Shown: positions 48,746 through 62,160, counted from the stretch's first letter. The stretch: DNA of 64,000 nt from Cymbidium sinense (GCA_021442155.1 CM038217.1:150357834-150421833); one strand, 5' to 3'. Notes: generated from the letters alone by a model not told the origin. Numbers and translations: made by a program.

Positions 48746-51700
48746 AAAGATACAAAGTTTGTATTTGTTTATAAATTTATATGTGTATGTGGATATCCTT
48801 CTTTAAGTAATATAGGAATGAATAGGAATGGAGTTAGCAGTGTTATTCTTTTCAAATGAACTATATACTTTGCCAAATCCTATTCAAAACTATGCTAAAA
48901 AAAGAGAGAAGGAAAAGTATACTATACACATCTTCATATTTATATGCATATGCAAGCTTATAAAAAATTATAAGTAGCACACATTCAATTTTAGGTATTT
49001 AATTTAGAGATTTTTGAAAATAATTTTTAATTTAATAGTGATAACAGATACTCATATTTTTTACTTCAGCCAAAACATGCAATTTGATATAAAGAAAATA
49101 TCTCATTTTGAATTTGATTTTAGAAAAGCATGAATGTATGAAACTCATATGACATACACATTTATCATGCTAGGAAAGAAATAAAGTGATGTGAGCATGT
49201 AATATCATTTACTCTAATTAATTCTTAAAGACAATCTTATGAAGTAAGATCATTTAAAGAGAATCAAAAGTTATTTAAAGAGACTTTCATTTTGCTTTGA
49301 GTTTTATTTGAATTAGAAAAGTGTGAGAATGTTTGCTGGTCCTTACCCATTCCCACATGTGTGTATTATTTTAGTTTAATTTTTAGGTAATTAGATTAAT
49401 TTTGTGCTTTGGTTAGGTTAAGGTGTAGATTAAGTTCATTAATTACCCCTTACCTATACCACTTTAGCATATTTAATCAAATAATTATGAGCCAATGTAT
49501 GACATAAAACCACAAGGAATTTAAATCAACAATGCATCCTAGGAAAGAAAGGTACCTAATGCAATTGGCTCACAATTAATGATTAATTAAGCTAAAGGGT
49601 TTAATTTAAGTACTTTCATAACTCTTCCCCACATATGGGTTATGTATGATTTTCTTAAGTTACTTAGGTTATTGAATACCTAAGCATCTACCCAAGAAGG
49701 ATTGATTAAGTTTCTAGATTAATTTTGGTTTTGAGAATTTAAATTGATTAATTAAGTAGATTATTAGTTTAACCCTTAATTAGATTTGGATTTAAGGAAG
49801 AAAGGTGGTTTATGGAATAGCTTAAGGAAAATATCCCAAAATCATTCCATAAACCTCCTAATCACTTAACTAAAGTTTAATTAACTTAATCAAGGAGTTA
49901 AACCACTATTCACATGCTTAATTAAGCTTAATTATATTAAGAGAGTGATTAAGGGTTCATTAATTAATTTCCCTGATTAACTCCTTAATAAATTTCAAAA
50001 AATAGGGGAGGTAGAAGTCATCCAACTAAAATGTCTGAGAAGTTTAGAATTAATTAAGGAAGTCATTAGGAAGTAATTAGGATTATTAAAATTTTAAATA
50101 AACCTTAATTAAGGAAAATCTACTATTTAAATTTAATTAGAAATAATTTTATTAGATTCTCCACTGAATTATATTTAAATTAAACCTGAGTTTGTATTTT
50201 TTGGATTTTTCAATAACTAGTTATGAATTTAGGAAGTTTCAATTGATTTAAGCAATTTTTATGATTCTGCTAATTTATTTTATTAAAATAAATCATTTGA
50301 CACTCAAAATTTAATATATTTTAATCCAAAGGTTATTTTGACTTAAATTTTTTATGGTAGGCGTATTTTAACATCAATTTTAATCTCTAAAAATTTCAAC
50401 TTAATCTGACATATATTTTTGGTTTTATTAATCAAATTTAATTTTTACTAAAATTTAAATTAAGCTCATAATATTCAGTGAAATTTGAGAATTTTGAGTT
50501 TGTTGGATCCCTCTCAAAAGGATGAATCCAATGAGCCCTTGTTTGTAATTTTTAGTTAAGGGTTTTATTTTCTATGAAATTTTAAAGTTTCAGGTGATTT
50601 AAATTAAATTTTTAAATCAAAAAATTGGATTTTTGTATTTAGGATAACATGCACCACGCTTGGGCAGGATGCGTGGCTTGCGTGATTGAAGCTGTAGCTT
50701 TGCATGTGCGGTGATGAGCTCTTTGTGTGGCATGCAGGTGGAAAGGCCTCAATGGGCGAAGCGCGCTTCACTCGATCATCCATCGTAGATCAGATGATCT
50801 GATCGATCAGCGTGATGAGGCTTGTCGGCGTCAGCGTGCGATCGAGCCATTGGTCGTGAAATTGCAGATGAGAGTATCGCATCAGCAATCAAATGGTGGA
50901 TCCATGCGATCTGGAGATCAAATCCATATGTGGGATTGGAGGTTGTGCTTCACCATCAGTAGTGAACAATAAATTCAAGTTTTTTTTTAAAATTAAAAAA
51001 GAGGGTTTTTAAGTGAAAATTTGTTCAAATGGACTCGTTTTTGCGTTGATTCACACCGGAAAAATTCTATTTTATAATTGGGATGATTTAAAGTAAAAAT
51101 GCAAAATTATCTAGGGTAAATTCTTAAAAAATGCATGAAAAACTATCACAAATGAAGGATCCTGAGGCCATCTACAGTTTTTGAAAGTTTCCTCAAGGGA
51201 TGATTTGGTGATGACTGACCATGTTGAGTGAGGGAAGAGGCCTTGGAATGAGCTTAGATCTTCTTCTTCATGTTGAAATGAAGTTTCTTCCAGTGATCAT
51301 CATTTCCTTGCTGTAATCCACTTAGTTTTGAATTATTTCTCTCCAAAATGAAGTGGGGTTGATTGCCAATGGCATTGGGAGCTCTAGGAGAGGGAGAATG
51401 AAAGGAATGGGTATTTTTTTAGCCTATAAAGCCTTGGAATTAAAAGTGAAAAAAAATTAACTTTTGTGTTTAAAATTTTGGCTCCAAACTCATGTCGTTT
51501 GGCTTGGGGTGGTTGGGAATGGAAAAGAATCATCCTAGGTGGCTCCCCATGGTTGGCTAAGGCATGGAAAGTGGCTGCCATGAATGACAAATGGGTGTCC
51601 TAGCCAAGTGGCGGTTTTCATGTTTGACATAGGTGAGTTCAGATGATAAGTCAGGATTCCTTTCATGGGTTATAATTGTCCTTGTGCTTTATGTTGGTGT

Positions 51701-52099
51701 GTTGATCATTGGTCAACCAATATACTTGGTGTCTTTCTCAACCAATTTGAGTGAGTGATCATTTTTGAATTAAGGTTAGTCATTTAGACATGGGTTTTTA
51801 GATTTGAATTCTTGGTTTGATAGTGATTAGGTAATTTGAGTCAACTTGAAAAGAGTTAGATGGAATAGGTCATGACTTGTTTGAAAAATTTGTATATGGT
51901 TGAAAATTATTTTTTAATCAAATTTAAATCAATTTTCAATTGACTGATCAAATTGAACCAAAATTTTTTAAATCATGAATCAATTAAATAATTGAAATTA
52001 TGATTGAAATATAACAAATTTAAATCAAAAATTTTTAAGTTTGATTTTTGATTTTGGCTTAGTTCAAATCAAATACAAATTGAATTGAATTTGATTTTT
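48746..52099. other. AT-rich DNA, possibly LTR of the minus-strand element
   Basis: No protein family is recognised. Two islands stand out: 50650-50970 is GC-rich (GCGTGGCTTGCGTG, GATCGATCAGCGTGATGAGG) and 51180-51640 has a minus-strand TATA-like CTTTATAGGCT at 51424-51431. The 3' LTR of the Tat element should lie somewhere to the left of 52.8 kb on this map, but neither LTR end was found. Confidence 0.3.
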
Positions 52100-52151
52100 T
52101 TGAATTTTATATTTCATTTATATTACAATATAAATGAAATATAAATTCAAA
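52100..52151. repeat. Perfect-stem AT hairpin
   Basis: Arms GAATTTTATATTTCATTTAT and AATATAAATGAAATATAAA pair over about 24 bp with one bulge and a 2-3-bp loop. It lies in a long low-complexity stretch (51900-52560) made of TTGAATTT/AAATTGA words. Confidence 0.8.
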
Positions 52152-52794
52152 TATAAAAAATTCAAAATTGATTTGAATAATAAGTTTTAAGAAATTTGAC
52201 TTGAAATCAATTTTGAATTTGATTTTTTTGATTGATTTAATAATTTATATGAATAAATATAAATATAAATTAATTAAAAAAACAAAATTCAAAAATCAAG
52301 TAAGATTGTTATTTTGAATTTGAAGTGACAAATAGATGAAAATATTTTGAAATTTTGAAATGGTTTATATTTCAATCATAAATATATGTAAGTTATAAAT
52401 TGAATCAAATGATTAGAAAATTTGAATTGATAAATTGGTCAAAACAATTTGATAAAGAATCAGTTGGAAAAATAAATTAAATAAATTGAATTGAAATCAA
52501 TTGAGAATAATATTCAAATAGTCATTTGAAGTGAATTTGGTTTGATGATTTGAAATTGGAATAAATTTGAGTTCAAAATGGGTCTTAAAGAAGTAAATTC
52601 TTAAATGAAGAAATTTGGTCCAATTCTTTGAGCTCATTCAAATGTGTCAATCAAACAAATTTAGATTGAATGATGAGAAAAGCATTTTCAAGTGGTGTGC
52701 AATGATCATATGGTTTGACAAGGACATAATTTTTGAGGTGTTGAAATCCTCACTTGGTGAAATGTCTATCTATGTGGACATAAGAGAAGGAGAA

Positions 52795-55450
52795 TCCACT
52801 AGGGATAGAGTATGTAAACCTTTCATTAGGGAAAAAGGTTCAAATCATCCATAAAGGGGATGCGAGGTTTGATTTGAGTCTCAGTGGGGAGAGATTAATT
52901 TGATTTGTTAAGTTCCACTGGGAAAGAGAGTTGAATTTGTTTCAATTTATTGTTTGTTTAATTGTGTTTATTTTGACCCCACTAGGGATATACAAGTGAA
53001 CTCTCCATTAGGGAGGCAAGTTCAAGTCATCCATAAGGGAGTTGAGGTAAAATCCATTTGAGATTAGAATTTGATCCACTGGACTAGAAAGATTTGCACT
53101 CACGGAGAAGCAAAATGTTTTGATTGATTGATTGACTGATTGGATTTATTTTATTGAATTTATTTTAGATTTTTAATTTTGGATTTTGAAATGGACCCTA
53201 TTGGTTTGCAATGGACTGCACCGAGTAGGAGCCATAGAGACCTAGACCTAACTCAGATTTATCAATCCAAAGGGGTAGTCTACTAAACACAAAGTAGGAC
53301 TAGCCAACCAAAGGGATGCCTTCCATTATGCAAAGCGTACTAGAAGAAAGTGTAGTAGTTACATCCTCCAAAGTAGGGACAGTTGTTTGGTGATCTATTG
53401 GCAAAATTGATTGAACCTAGGACTATTGAGTGAATTCCACTGGGGGACTTAGATCAACTCAAAGATAGTCAAGATTAATTTTATTTTTTAATTTGTTTTG
53501 ATGGATCCCCTTGGTTTGTGATGGATTGCACTAAATAGGAGCCATAGAGGCCTAGACCTAATTCAGATTTACCAATCCAAAGGTGTAGTCTACCAACCAC
53601 AAGGTAGGACTATCCAACTAAGGGATGCCTTTCAGTGTGCAATGGTCAGGTTAGGAAGAAAGCACAGGGACTCACATCTTCCAAAATAAGGAGCCACTGG
53701 GGTGATCGGTTGCTTTGGGCAACAAATTGAACCCGACATAGGGTTGACTATAGAGTGAATGCCACTACGGGACTTAGATCAGCTCAAAAATAGTCAAGAT
53801 TAATTTAAATTTAAATTTATTTATTTTGATGTATTCCGTTGGTTTGTGATGGATCACACTAAGATGGTGCTTATATTAGCCTAGACCTATCTTAGATTTA
53901 CTGAACCAAAGGGAGTAGCTTCCTAGCCGATGGGAGAATTATCCGACCAAAGGAGTGCCTTTTCTTGCAATGATCAATTGGGGAAGAAAGCAGGACTCAC
54001 ATCTTCACTACAAAAGACCACTTGGGGTGATCGGTTGCTTTGGGCAACAAATCACGACCTAGGGCCATCGGTTTGGAATCATGTTAGGAAGAATGCATCA
54101 TAGTCTTACATCTTCCAAAGTAGAATGACTATCGGGGTAACTTGCTTGTGGCACAATAGATTGAACCCAACCTAAGGCGTGGGAGTAACGAGATTTATCT
54201 CAACTCGGTAGTGCAATTCATAGGGAGTTCACTGGCACTACCTAGATAGGATGCACTTGGGAAAAAGGGCCCTTTGGGAGCTTGAATTCCTAATTCACAA
54301 GTGAATTACTTTTTTTGTTTTGTTTGTTTATTTTAATGTGGACCCTGTTGGCTTGCGAGGGATCAAACTGAGATGAAGCTTATATCAGCCTAGACCTATC
54401 TCAGATTTACTGAACCAAGAGAGAATTCATCCAAAAATTCTCCAACCGGGGTGGCTACTAGGAAAGGGGCTGTCCAATCCAAATGTAACCCAAGTAGGGT
54501 CTAAATGGGGTTGCAAATTATGTGATCCAAATAGAATACCCGCTAAGGGCTTAATCCAAAACCTTGGAGAAGATGACATGGCTAGTCATATATCAAATAG
54601 GTATTTAGAGGCCAACTCAAGGAGAAAGCATGAAGAATCACATCTGCTAAGAGTGGTGTATCCACCGGACGAGTTGCTGTCAGCATAGAGAACATCAATC
54701 GACCTAAGGTGCTCATCGATTTGCAACAATCTAGAAGAAAGCTGGGGACTCACATCCTCTATAAACCTTGCTGGGATAGTCTATCTTGGCTCATGATATC
54801 ATCTAGAGCGACTCTTGAGTGAATGCCACTGGGGACTTATATCAACTCAAACATAGTCAAGAGGAAAGGAGCCTGGGGGGTATCCTAAATCATATACTCA
54901 ACCTAGTTAGATCATGATGATTAGTTCAAGAAAAGTTGGACTCACATCTTCTTAAACAAAATCAACATGAGGTAGCTTCGGTGGGTGAAGTATACCATAC
55001 TAACAAGGCGCTCATTGGTTTGGACTGGTCAAGTTAGGAAGAAAGTGCAGGGACTCACATCTTCCAAACTAGTGACCACTAGGGTGACATACTAGCGAGG
55101 TAGCATGTAGACCTAAAGCAGCTAATGAGTGAGGGCCACAATAAAATAGCTTGAGATAAAACATATATGTTTGATTTTGTACTTGTGTTAAAGGGAATAG
55201 GACTGATCTAGGGGACTCTTACACCTACCTTAATCACGCTTGGAGAATTTAATGAAATGGTGCCATGGGTGGCAACCGAGATTCCCACTAAAAAAGGATG
55301 CGGCTTGGATTCTCTTACACCTAACTTAGTTGTGCTAATCGAAATAGGATGCCTCATGGGTTCTCTCACACCAATTCTAATAGCATTAGGAGATTGTGTT
55401 CGTGTTATGAAGAAGGATAGGATGCCTCTTGGGACTCTTACACCTACCTA
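52795..55450. repeat. Tandem repeats on the 3' side of the Tat-lineage element
   Basis: Several related tandem families. CCACTAGGGATA...TCATCCATAAGGG occurs twice, about 180 bp apart (52797, 52978). A unit of about 330-500 bp starting ATGGACCC/ATGGATCCCCTTGGTTTG recurs at about 53191, 53502, 53830 and 54338, each containing AGCCTAGACCTA.CTCAGAT, AAGAAAG.(A)GGACTCACATCTTCC and GGGGACTTAGATCA. A ~55-75-bp unit with GGGACTCTTACACCTACC occurs four times at 55196-55450. The short ORF at 55257-55451 is a by-product. Confidence 0.8.
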
Positions 55451-55682
55451 AACATGTCATGGTGATTCAAGACAAACAAATAATGCTTGAAAGAAGAGAA
55501 GATTTTGATGAAATTGGAATCAAATTTTTTTATTGATTGATAGAATTATTTTCAAACATGATTTTATGGGTAATATTTCTTCAAATAGAGCCCATTAATT
55601 GGAAGCATCGGTGTTCCCCTTTACAATCAATAAGCTGATAAGATCCTCCTTGGTAGGCCTTCTCTATGACATAGGGTCCTTC

Positions 55683-56683
55683 TCAAGTGGGTTTGAACTT
55701 TCCTCCCATCTTTTGATGGACATCAATTGGTCTCCTTAGGACTAACACAAGTTCTTTTACTTGGAAAGATCTAGGGTGGACCAGCATGTTGTGAGCATGA
55801 ATCATTTTGGCCTTGTATGAGATTCTGCTGCATGCTCTCCTCCAAACCTTGAGCTCTTCTAACCAACTTTGCATTATGCTGATCTTGCTACCCAATGCTA
55901 TCCTTAGTGATGGGAGTTGAACTTCTAAAGGTAGAATGGCTTTGGACCCATACACAGAAAGGGGTGATTGAGTTGGGTATATGTGTGGTAGGCCTACAAG
56001 GCTTCAACCAACTGCTCATTCCACTACCACTTGCTATCATCGAGTGTCTTCTTTAGTATTTGGATTAGATTTTTGTTGAATGCTTCTGCTAAGCCATTTC
56101 CTCTGGGGTAGTAGATGGTCTCCAATCTATATCGTGTCTTCTCGTGAAGCTTGATCTTGGTGTTTTTGAATGCAATACCATTATCAGATATAATTCATTG
56201 AGGTACCCCGAACCTATATACGATATAGTTTTTAAAAAATTGAAGCACATGCTGAGTTAGGACCTCTCTGAGTAGGATTACCTTCGCCCACTTGAAAAAG
56301 TTATTGGTGGCACCTAAGATGAACCGATGACCCTTGGAAGAAGGAGGATCAATCAGACCCATAATGTCGATACCCTAACACTCAAATGGTCATGAGGCCA
56401 ATGTAGGGTGTAGAATGTTGGGTGGTTGATGTACCTAACACTGATGACATCTCCTAGCTACATCCATGCATTTTGTAATCATCAAAGGCCAGTAGTATCC
56501 TAGTCTCTTGATCTTCATCTTCATCTTCAGACTGGATTGATGTGCTCCACATAGACTTGAATATACCTTAGTTATAATACCACAGGCTTCATGTTTGTCT
56601 AAATAATGTAACCACATTTGATCAAAGGACCGTCGGTATAGGGTGCCATCAACGAGAGCGTAGGAGAGAGCTCTATGTTTCAC
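55683..56683 (-). pseudogene. Integrase of the Tat element
   Basis: 56683-56435 is the zinc-binding N-terminal domain (HEACGIITKVYSSLCGAH ... CMDVARRCHQC). 56430-56000 is the catalytic core: GHRFILGATNNFFKW, in which the first catalytic Asp (TDYFSKW in relatives) is Asn; FGVPQ, a stop, then IISDNGIAF with the second Asp; and YYPRGNGLAEAFNK with the Glu. 55955-55683 is the C-terminal part (YGSKAILPLEVQLPSLRIAL; HPRSFQVKELVLVLRRPI). Integrates the cDNA copy into the genome when intact. Confidence 0.85.
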
Positions 56684-56848
56684 CTGATGGGCTTGTGGCT
56701 TTTCTTGAGGTAGTTTGTCGGTGTTTAAATAGTCTATGAATGGTTGCCTCTAATTCATCTCCTTGTCCTTATAGGCAACGATAACCTTCCCTTCAAGAGA
56801 AAGTCTCGATGAGTTCAAAGATGGGATGGACTTGTCTATTTTGGACCC

Positions 56849-57172
56849 TTAGAATGGACTCATCTTTGGACATGCCAATTCTTTGACAAGTTTGGCCAAA
56901 GCATCTACTACTCCGTTCTCGGGAAGCTTGTAGATGATGACTTTAGGGATTTGGTCCAATAGCTTCATGGTATACTCATGGTAATGATGAAGCTTAGGTT
57001 TGAGAACCTTGTAGGACCTGGCAATTTGATTGATGACCAACTGAGAATTCTCAAAGATGTTGATGCTCATGACACACACTGTGATAGCTATTTCCAGACC
57101 AGCAATTAAAGCCTCATACTCAGCTTTGTTGTTGGTGCAGGGGTTGGAAAGACAGTACGAGAATCTCATCAC
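56849..57172 (-). pseudogene. Second RNase H (aRNH) of the Tat element
   Basis: Contains CTNNKAEYEALIAGLEIAI with the catalytic Glu, the SQLVINQI block with an Asn where D(S)QLVV usually has Asp, and a DALAKLVKEL end. Lineage-diagnostic domain between RT-RNase H and integrase. Confidence 0.8.
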
Positions 57173-57495
57173 ATCATGATCTAGACTTATGAGAACTATT
57201 CCTACCCCTGTCGTTCTTAGAAGAGTACATCATGGTGCTTCCCCTTTATGAAAAGAAGTTACACCATCAAAATACATCTCCCATCGGCGATTTTCAACCT
57301 CCCCTAAGTTCATGATTTGTTCATCAAGGAGATTATCACTAAGCAGAAAATCAGCAGGAAGTGGGTGTGTTGCTAAGAAATTCACTAGTGCTTATCCTTT
57401 CACCGCACGGAGGGGTATGAATGTGATATCAAATTATGAGAAATCATGAACCATCATGCCAAATGTCCAGATAGGGTTGGTCATGTCTTGAGATA

Positions 57496-58527
57496 CTACA
57501 ATGGATTGGTTCTAGAAATCAAGTTCACCTTATGAGAAAGCTTATAGTGACGTAGCTTTTGGGAGGCAAAGATCAAAGCTAGGTAATGTTTCTCAATAGG
57601 TGGATATTTTGCTTCAGCAAGAATTAGACGATGGTTGAGGTAGTAGAGAGCACTCTCCTTCCCTTCATCATTGGCTTGGGCCAACAGAGCATCGAGAGAG
57701 TCATCCAATGTAGTAGTGTAGAGGATGAGTAGCCTGCCCGGGATAGGAGCTGCTAGAATTGGAGGCTTCACCAAATACTGCTAGATATCTTTAAAGACAT
57801 GCTTTCACTTGTCGTCCCACTTGAACTTGGCATCCTTTTCGATAAGTGCTGAGCATGGCTTGCATCTCCCCGATAGGTTTGAAATAAAGCATCTTAGATA
57901 CGCCAACCATCCTTGGAAATATTTGAATTGAGTTAAACTATTAGGAGGTGGCCTTTCTAAGATAACTTTGATATTTTCTAGATCTATTTCTATTCCCCAA
58001 TGTCAGACAACAAACCCAAAGAATTTCCCTGAAGCTACTCCGAATGCACACTTTACGGGATTTATTTTGAGGTTATATTATCTTAATTGTTTGAAAACTA
58101 GTCTCAAGTCAAAGAGATGGTCTTCCTTTTCTTTACTCTTGACTGCTAGATCATCAACATAGCACTCAACCTAATGATGGATGAGTTTCTTGAAGATCTG
58201 AGTCATGGCCCATTAGTATATATCACCAGCATTTTTATGGCCGAAAGGCATGACCCTATAATAATAAATTCTGATCGAGGTTCAAAAAGCTGTGTTTCTT
58301 TCATCCTCGGGTGCCATCTTGATTTGTAGCGATGACCCATCCATGAAAGAGAAAAATTGCATGAGATGATGTCCACCATTAATTCGGTATAAGAGGAAAC
58401 TCATCCTTAGACATGCCTTATTTAAATCCCAAAAAAATATGCAATCGCCATTTTTCTTCTTAACTAGTATGACACTAGCTAACCAGGTAGGGTATTTTTC
58501 TTCCCTGATGAAACCAGCATCGATCAA
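57496..58527 (-). pseudogene. Reverse transcriptase and first RNase H of the Tat element
   Basis: 58527-58282 is the RT start: IDAGFIREEKYPTWLASVIL, VKKKNGD, DLNKAC, SFMDGSS and IKMAPEDERNTAF. After a stop it continues as VMPFGHKNAG and YVDDLAVKSK, with the catalytic YVDD intact at 58150-58161. The thumb and connection are readable down to about 57780 with stops. 57774-57496 is the connection/RNase H part: PPILAAPIPG, TLDDSLDALLAQ, LNHRLILAEAKYPPIEKHYL. Confidence 0.85.
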
Positions 58528-58665
58528 TTTCTTGACTTCAGAAATGACTTACTGTTAGATTTCTAATTACATGCATTTAGGAGCTTGCTTGATAGGGTTA
58601 GCGCTAGGATTTATTGCTAGTTTATGGACTACGTTAGGAGATAATTTAGGCATCTCTTTATAACT

Positions 58666-58938
58666 CTATGCAAAGTAGTCTTTAAATTTAGCTAATAGCC
58701 TAACTAAGTCATTGGTTTCTTCTTCATTCAACAATGAACTGATGTATGTCAAGTGTGGATTTTCTTTTATCCTGAGGTTGATTTCTTTAAGCTTGTCAAT
58801 TATTGAATGGATCTCCTCTTCAAATTCTGGCGGTGCATCTTTGATTTGGAGATCATCTAGATCATCTGAGGTTTCTACACACTTCTCATAAGAGTTGATT
58901 TGGTGTGAAAAGAACCTATATTCTAGATGATTAGACAA
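58666..58938 (-). pseudogene. Protease-RT linker of the Tat element
   Basis: Acidic stretch ending VRLLAKFKDYFA, the segment that precedes the RT domain in this group (LAEYKDVFAW). The preceding 59.0-59.7 kb is degraded linker. Confidence 0.6.
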
Positions 58939-59794
58939 CTAGTAATCATCATCGATGGACCCAATTATCAATCCTAGTCCTGCTCTTGATTGTGCTTCCT
59001 CATATTGTTCTTCTCAAAATACTGACGCTTGGACCATGTATGAGGAACCAAACCTTTGTATAAGATTATGAACACAAGGCAGTAAAAGTCAAATGGTAAT
59101 TCCATTAATATATGAATTCTCCTCAAGTTCTACATCAACTTCAGGACTTGAGGAGGATGATCCTAAAAAGAATCTCTTCGGCTTCATATCTCTGGAAGAC
59201 TTATGGGCTTCCTTAACTACCAAACCTTTAACTTTTTGGGATGAAAGTGAAGTTAGAGCTAAGGTTCTGAACTGCTACCTGATAGTTTTACATGCATCTA
59301 ATTCAAATACTTTGCTTTGTCTGGAAGCCCAGTCTATGTCGTTGTCTGGCTCGAGTGTCACCTCCATTGAAACCTATTAAGAAGGGTTGGCTGGTATGCT
59401 AATCATATTAGACTCATCCTACGAACTGGATTCCAAGTTTATGTGAATAGTAGGGGTACTTCTATGAGCTGAAACATGACTCATGTTGGCTAATGGCCAA
59501 CCAGGGGGTCTTCCACCTCTAGAACTACCTTTGTTTCTACCTCTGCCTCTACCTGATGGAGGTTGAGTCATCCTATCCATATGTCTATATGAAGGAATAA
59601 ACTATGGGTGGAATGTGATATACGACTCTATTTCTTCTTCAATTCCCATTTCTTGTTCACTTAGATTTTCATTATTCTTTTCTTTTTCTTTATCTTTATT
59701 TTCTTTTGCTTTTGAATTTGAATTTTATTCAAGTTCATGAGAAAGGGTGTTTTGAGAAAGATAGTAGATCATATCCTTATATATCTCAACCTCT

Positions 59795-60202
59795 CTAACT
59801 GAAAATGACTTTTTCATCTCCTTTGACATAATACTCAATCCCATCCTTCCTGAACTTGATGCACTGATGGAGGGAGGAAGGAATTATCTTGTTCTGATGT
59901 TTCCAAAGCCCACTGAGTAAAGCGGTGAATGAAATATTCAAATCAATTATGTAAAACTTGGCTTCAGTCTTCCGGTCACCTATCTCCAAAGATAACACTA
60001 TGGAACCTAAAGCCCGCTCACCTTGTTCATTGAATTCTCTCAACATCATCCATTCTCCTCGGAGTGTAGAGATGTAAATCTTCAAATAGGCAAGGGTCTT
60101 TAGACTCATAATGTTCACCGATGCACCTAGATTGATGAGAACTCTGGCCAGTCTAAATTTGCCCATGTTAAGTGTAATATAGAGAGGACGGTTGTGCTCC
60201 AA
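59795..60202 (-). pseudogene. Retroviral-type aspartic protease of the Tat element
   Basis: Reads RPLYITLNMGKFRLARVLIN, then LGASVNIMSLKTL, matching the active-site flap region of plant Ty3/gypsy proteases, followed by GSIVLSLEIGDRKTEAKFYI. The catalytic Asp is replaced by Asn (VLINLGAS where relatives have a D-x-G-A/S core), at about 60130-60132. Would cleave the polyprotein if intact; this copy should be inactive. Confidence 0.75.
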
Positions 60203-61035
60203 GTCCCCTAGAAGAAGGTCTTCATCTATGAAAGTGAATCCCAGAGCTTCTCTAGAATAATTTGCCTCCTCACCAATAGCGGTCAGCTAAGCTAAGCATA
60301 TCTCAGGATCAAGGAGAGCCTTGATTAATGAGTCCCTCATCTCTTTGGATAAGACAAGGGCATCACATATACATAGCTTAGACGACAATTTTCTTAGATA
60401 AGAGAAGATATTGTAGTCCACCTTAGTCTGATCCTCCACAAGCATATCTAAGGGTGTAGCATCCTATGGAGGGGCTTCTCGATCCTCTGAACCAATGACT
60501 TATTTCTCTCTATCTTGAGGTGTTGCCCTATGAGGTAGAACCTTGCCACTATGGAGGTTGACTTTGATGATCTCTTGTGGTAGGGTAATGGAAGGTACTA
60601 CACGCTAGGCTCACTCAGCCTTCTCCTATGGGAGGGGAATGACATTCCAAGTCTATCTCAAGAGGTGAACCCACAGTATTTAGAGTAGAAAATCCCAACT
60701 ATAAATCAAAAAGAGAAAGATCAAATTGTTATAGTTATTATTTAGACTTGAAGAGTTATTTAGAATAGATTCAGACAACCCATCAAAAGTGATACAGATG
60801 TAATTCAAGCTAGCTTTATTCTTCAATTTTTTGGATTTGATAGGAGGTACAAAGTAGAAATCAAGTAAAGTGAGAGGGGTGAGGGATTTGATGCTCTCAT
60901 CCGTCGATACAAGATGTATACTAGAAGAAGAGATAGCTGAAGTAGAAGCACTCGCTGAAGTAGTAGCTGCAACGATAGACTAGAGGTTAGCTTGGTCAGT
61001 GGTTGCACTACTTGGCTATCCCGAGCTAGCATAGG

Positions 61036-62160
61036 CTACTGCTGCTGTTGAGCTCCCCCTTTCCCTGAGTTAGTTCTGGCAACTTGCAAACCTCCCTTGA
61101 TGTTGGAGGTTTGAGCTGACTCAGGCACCTGCAAGGAAAGTTTCTTGATCTTCTGAACAATCTTTTTAGAGGTTTTGGATAAGGAGATATCCCAACCTTC
61201 TTTGGTTTTGGAAGGATCGCAGTCATCCCCAAGGATTACCCTAATGAAACTGGATGATTGTTCCACAAGATATTTCTTCAGGATAACTGTAGCACCTATC
61301 TTGAAGCTATGTTCAAGCCAGTCCTTGAATGTAAAGCAGTCCTCCAAAACATGACATAGCATACGGTGGTAGGGGCAAAAGTTAAGATCATTGCTTTTGC
61401 CCACTTCCTCTGGCCTTCTAGGTTCGGGTAGCTGAAAGTCAGATTTCTTTAAGAGATTCTTAAAGATTTTCCTAAGTACCTCCCTCTTAAATGAAAATGG
61501 TTTATTTAGTTTATCCATAAGAGTAGGTGGATGGTAGCTACAGAGTTTGTATACTGCTGATGATGTGTGGTTAAGGAGGGCAAGGTGCCATGGAGGCTAC
61601 TGGCGGCCCAGTAGGGCCGTGGTAGAGGAGGTGGAAGTGATGGCTATGGAGCTCGAGGTCTCTCAAATTGCTCTCTAGCTGGTTGTTTCCCCTTATATAC
61701 TACTATCACTGGACTAGGCTTCTTTTCATATACCTTCTATAGCTTTGGCTTTGTTGGTAGATCTCAAGAAGGTAACTGTTTGGCTTCTCCTTGCAAGCTA
61801 GCTGCCTTCTTGATTAATTTCTCAAAAGTTTTGATGGTGAAACCTTTGAGCATGAAGGCGACAGGGCCATGGATATTCTTAAGCTGAATCTTGATGGCAT
61901 GCTGTTCAGATAGTCGTGGTTCGCATTTCATACTCAAATTATGTCATCTGAGAATGTAATCAATAAGGGACGCACCATGGTTTTATTGAACCACAACGAG
62001 ATCGTCAACAATGACCCTTGTTGAGGTCTAACAAACTTCTTGATAAAGAGTTTCTCCAACTCAGCAAAAGACTTTACTGATCTATTGGGAAGTTCAACAT
62101 ACCAATCAAAAGCTATCCTGGTTACTGACGAAGAGATGGAAGAGTAAAGCATCCACTTCC
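61036..62160 (-). pseudogene. gag core and Cys/His region of the Tat element
   Basis: 62152-61934 is the gag core (AFDWYVELPNRSVKSFAELE, KLFIKKFVRPQQ). 61518-61036 follows: PFSFKREVLRKIF, FCPYHRMLCHVLEDCFTFKD, WLEHSFKIGA. The C-P-Y-H...H...C pattern takes the place of a zinc knuckle in this group. 61030-60210 is degraded Ser/Leu-rich linker towards protease. Confidence 0.75.

Noticed and set aside
52795..55450. Possible CRISPR-like array
   Set aside because: Repeat units are long, diverged and unevenly spaced, with no short identical repeats and no cas genes; this is a plant retroelement region.
55257..55451. 64-codon plus-strand ORF with repeated SLTP/TLTP phrases
   Set aside because: The peptide repeat merely reflects the ~55-75-bp DNA tandem repeat.
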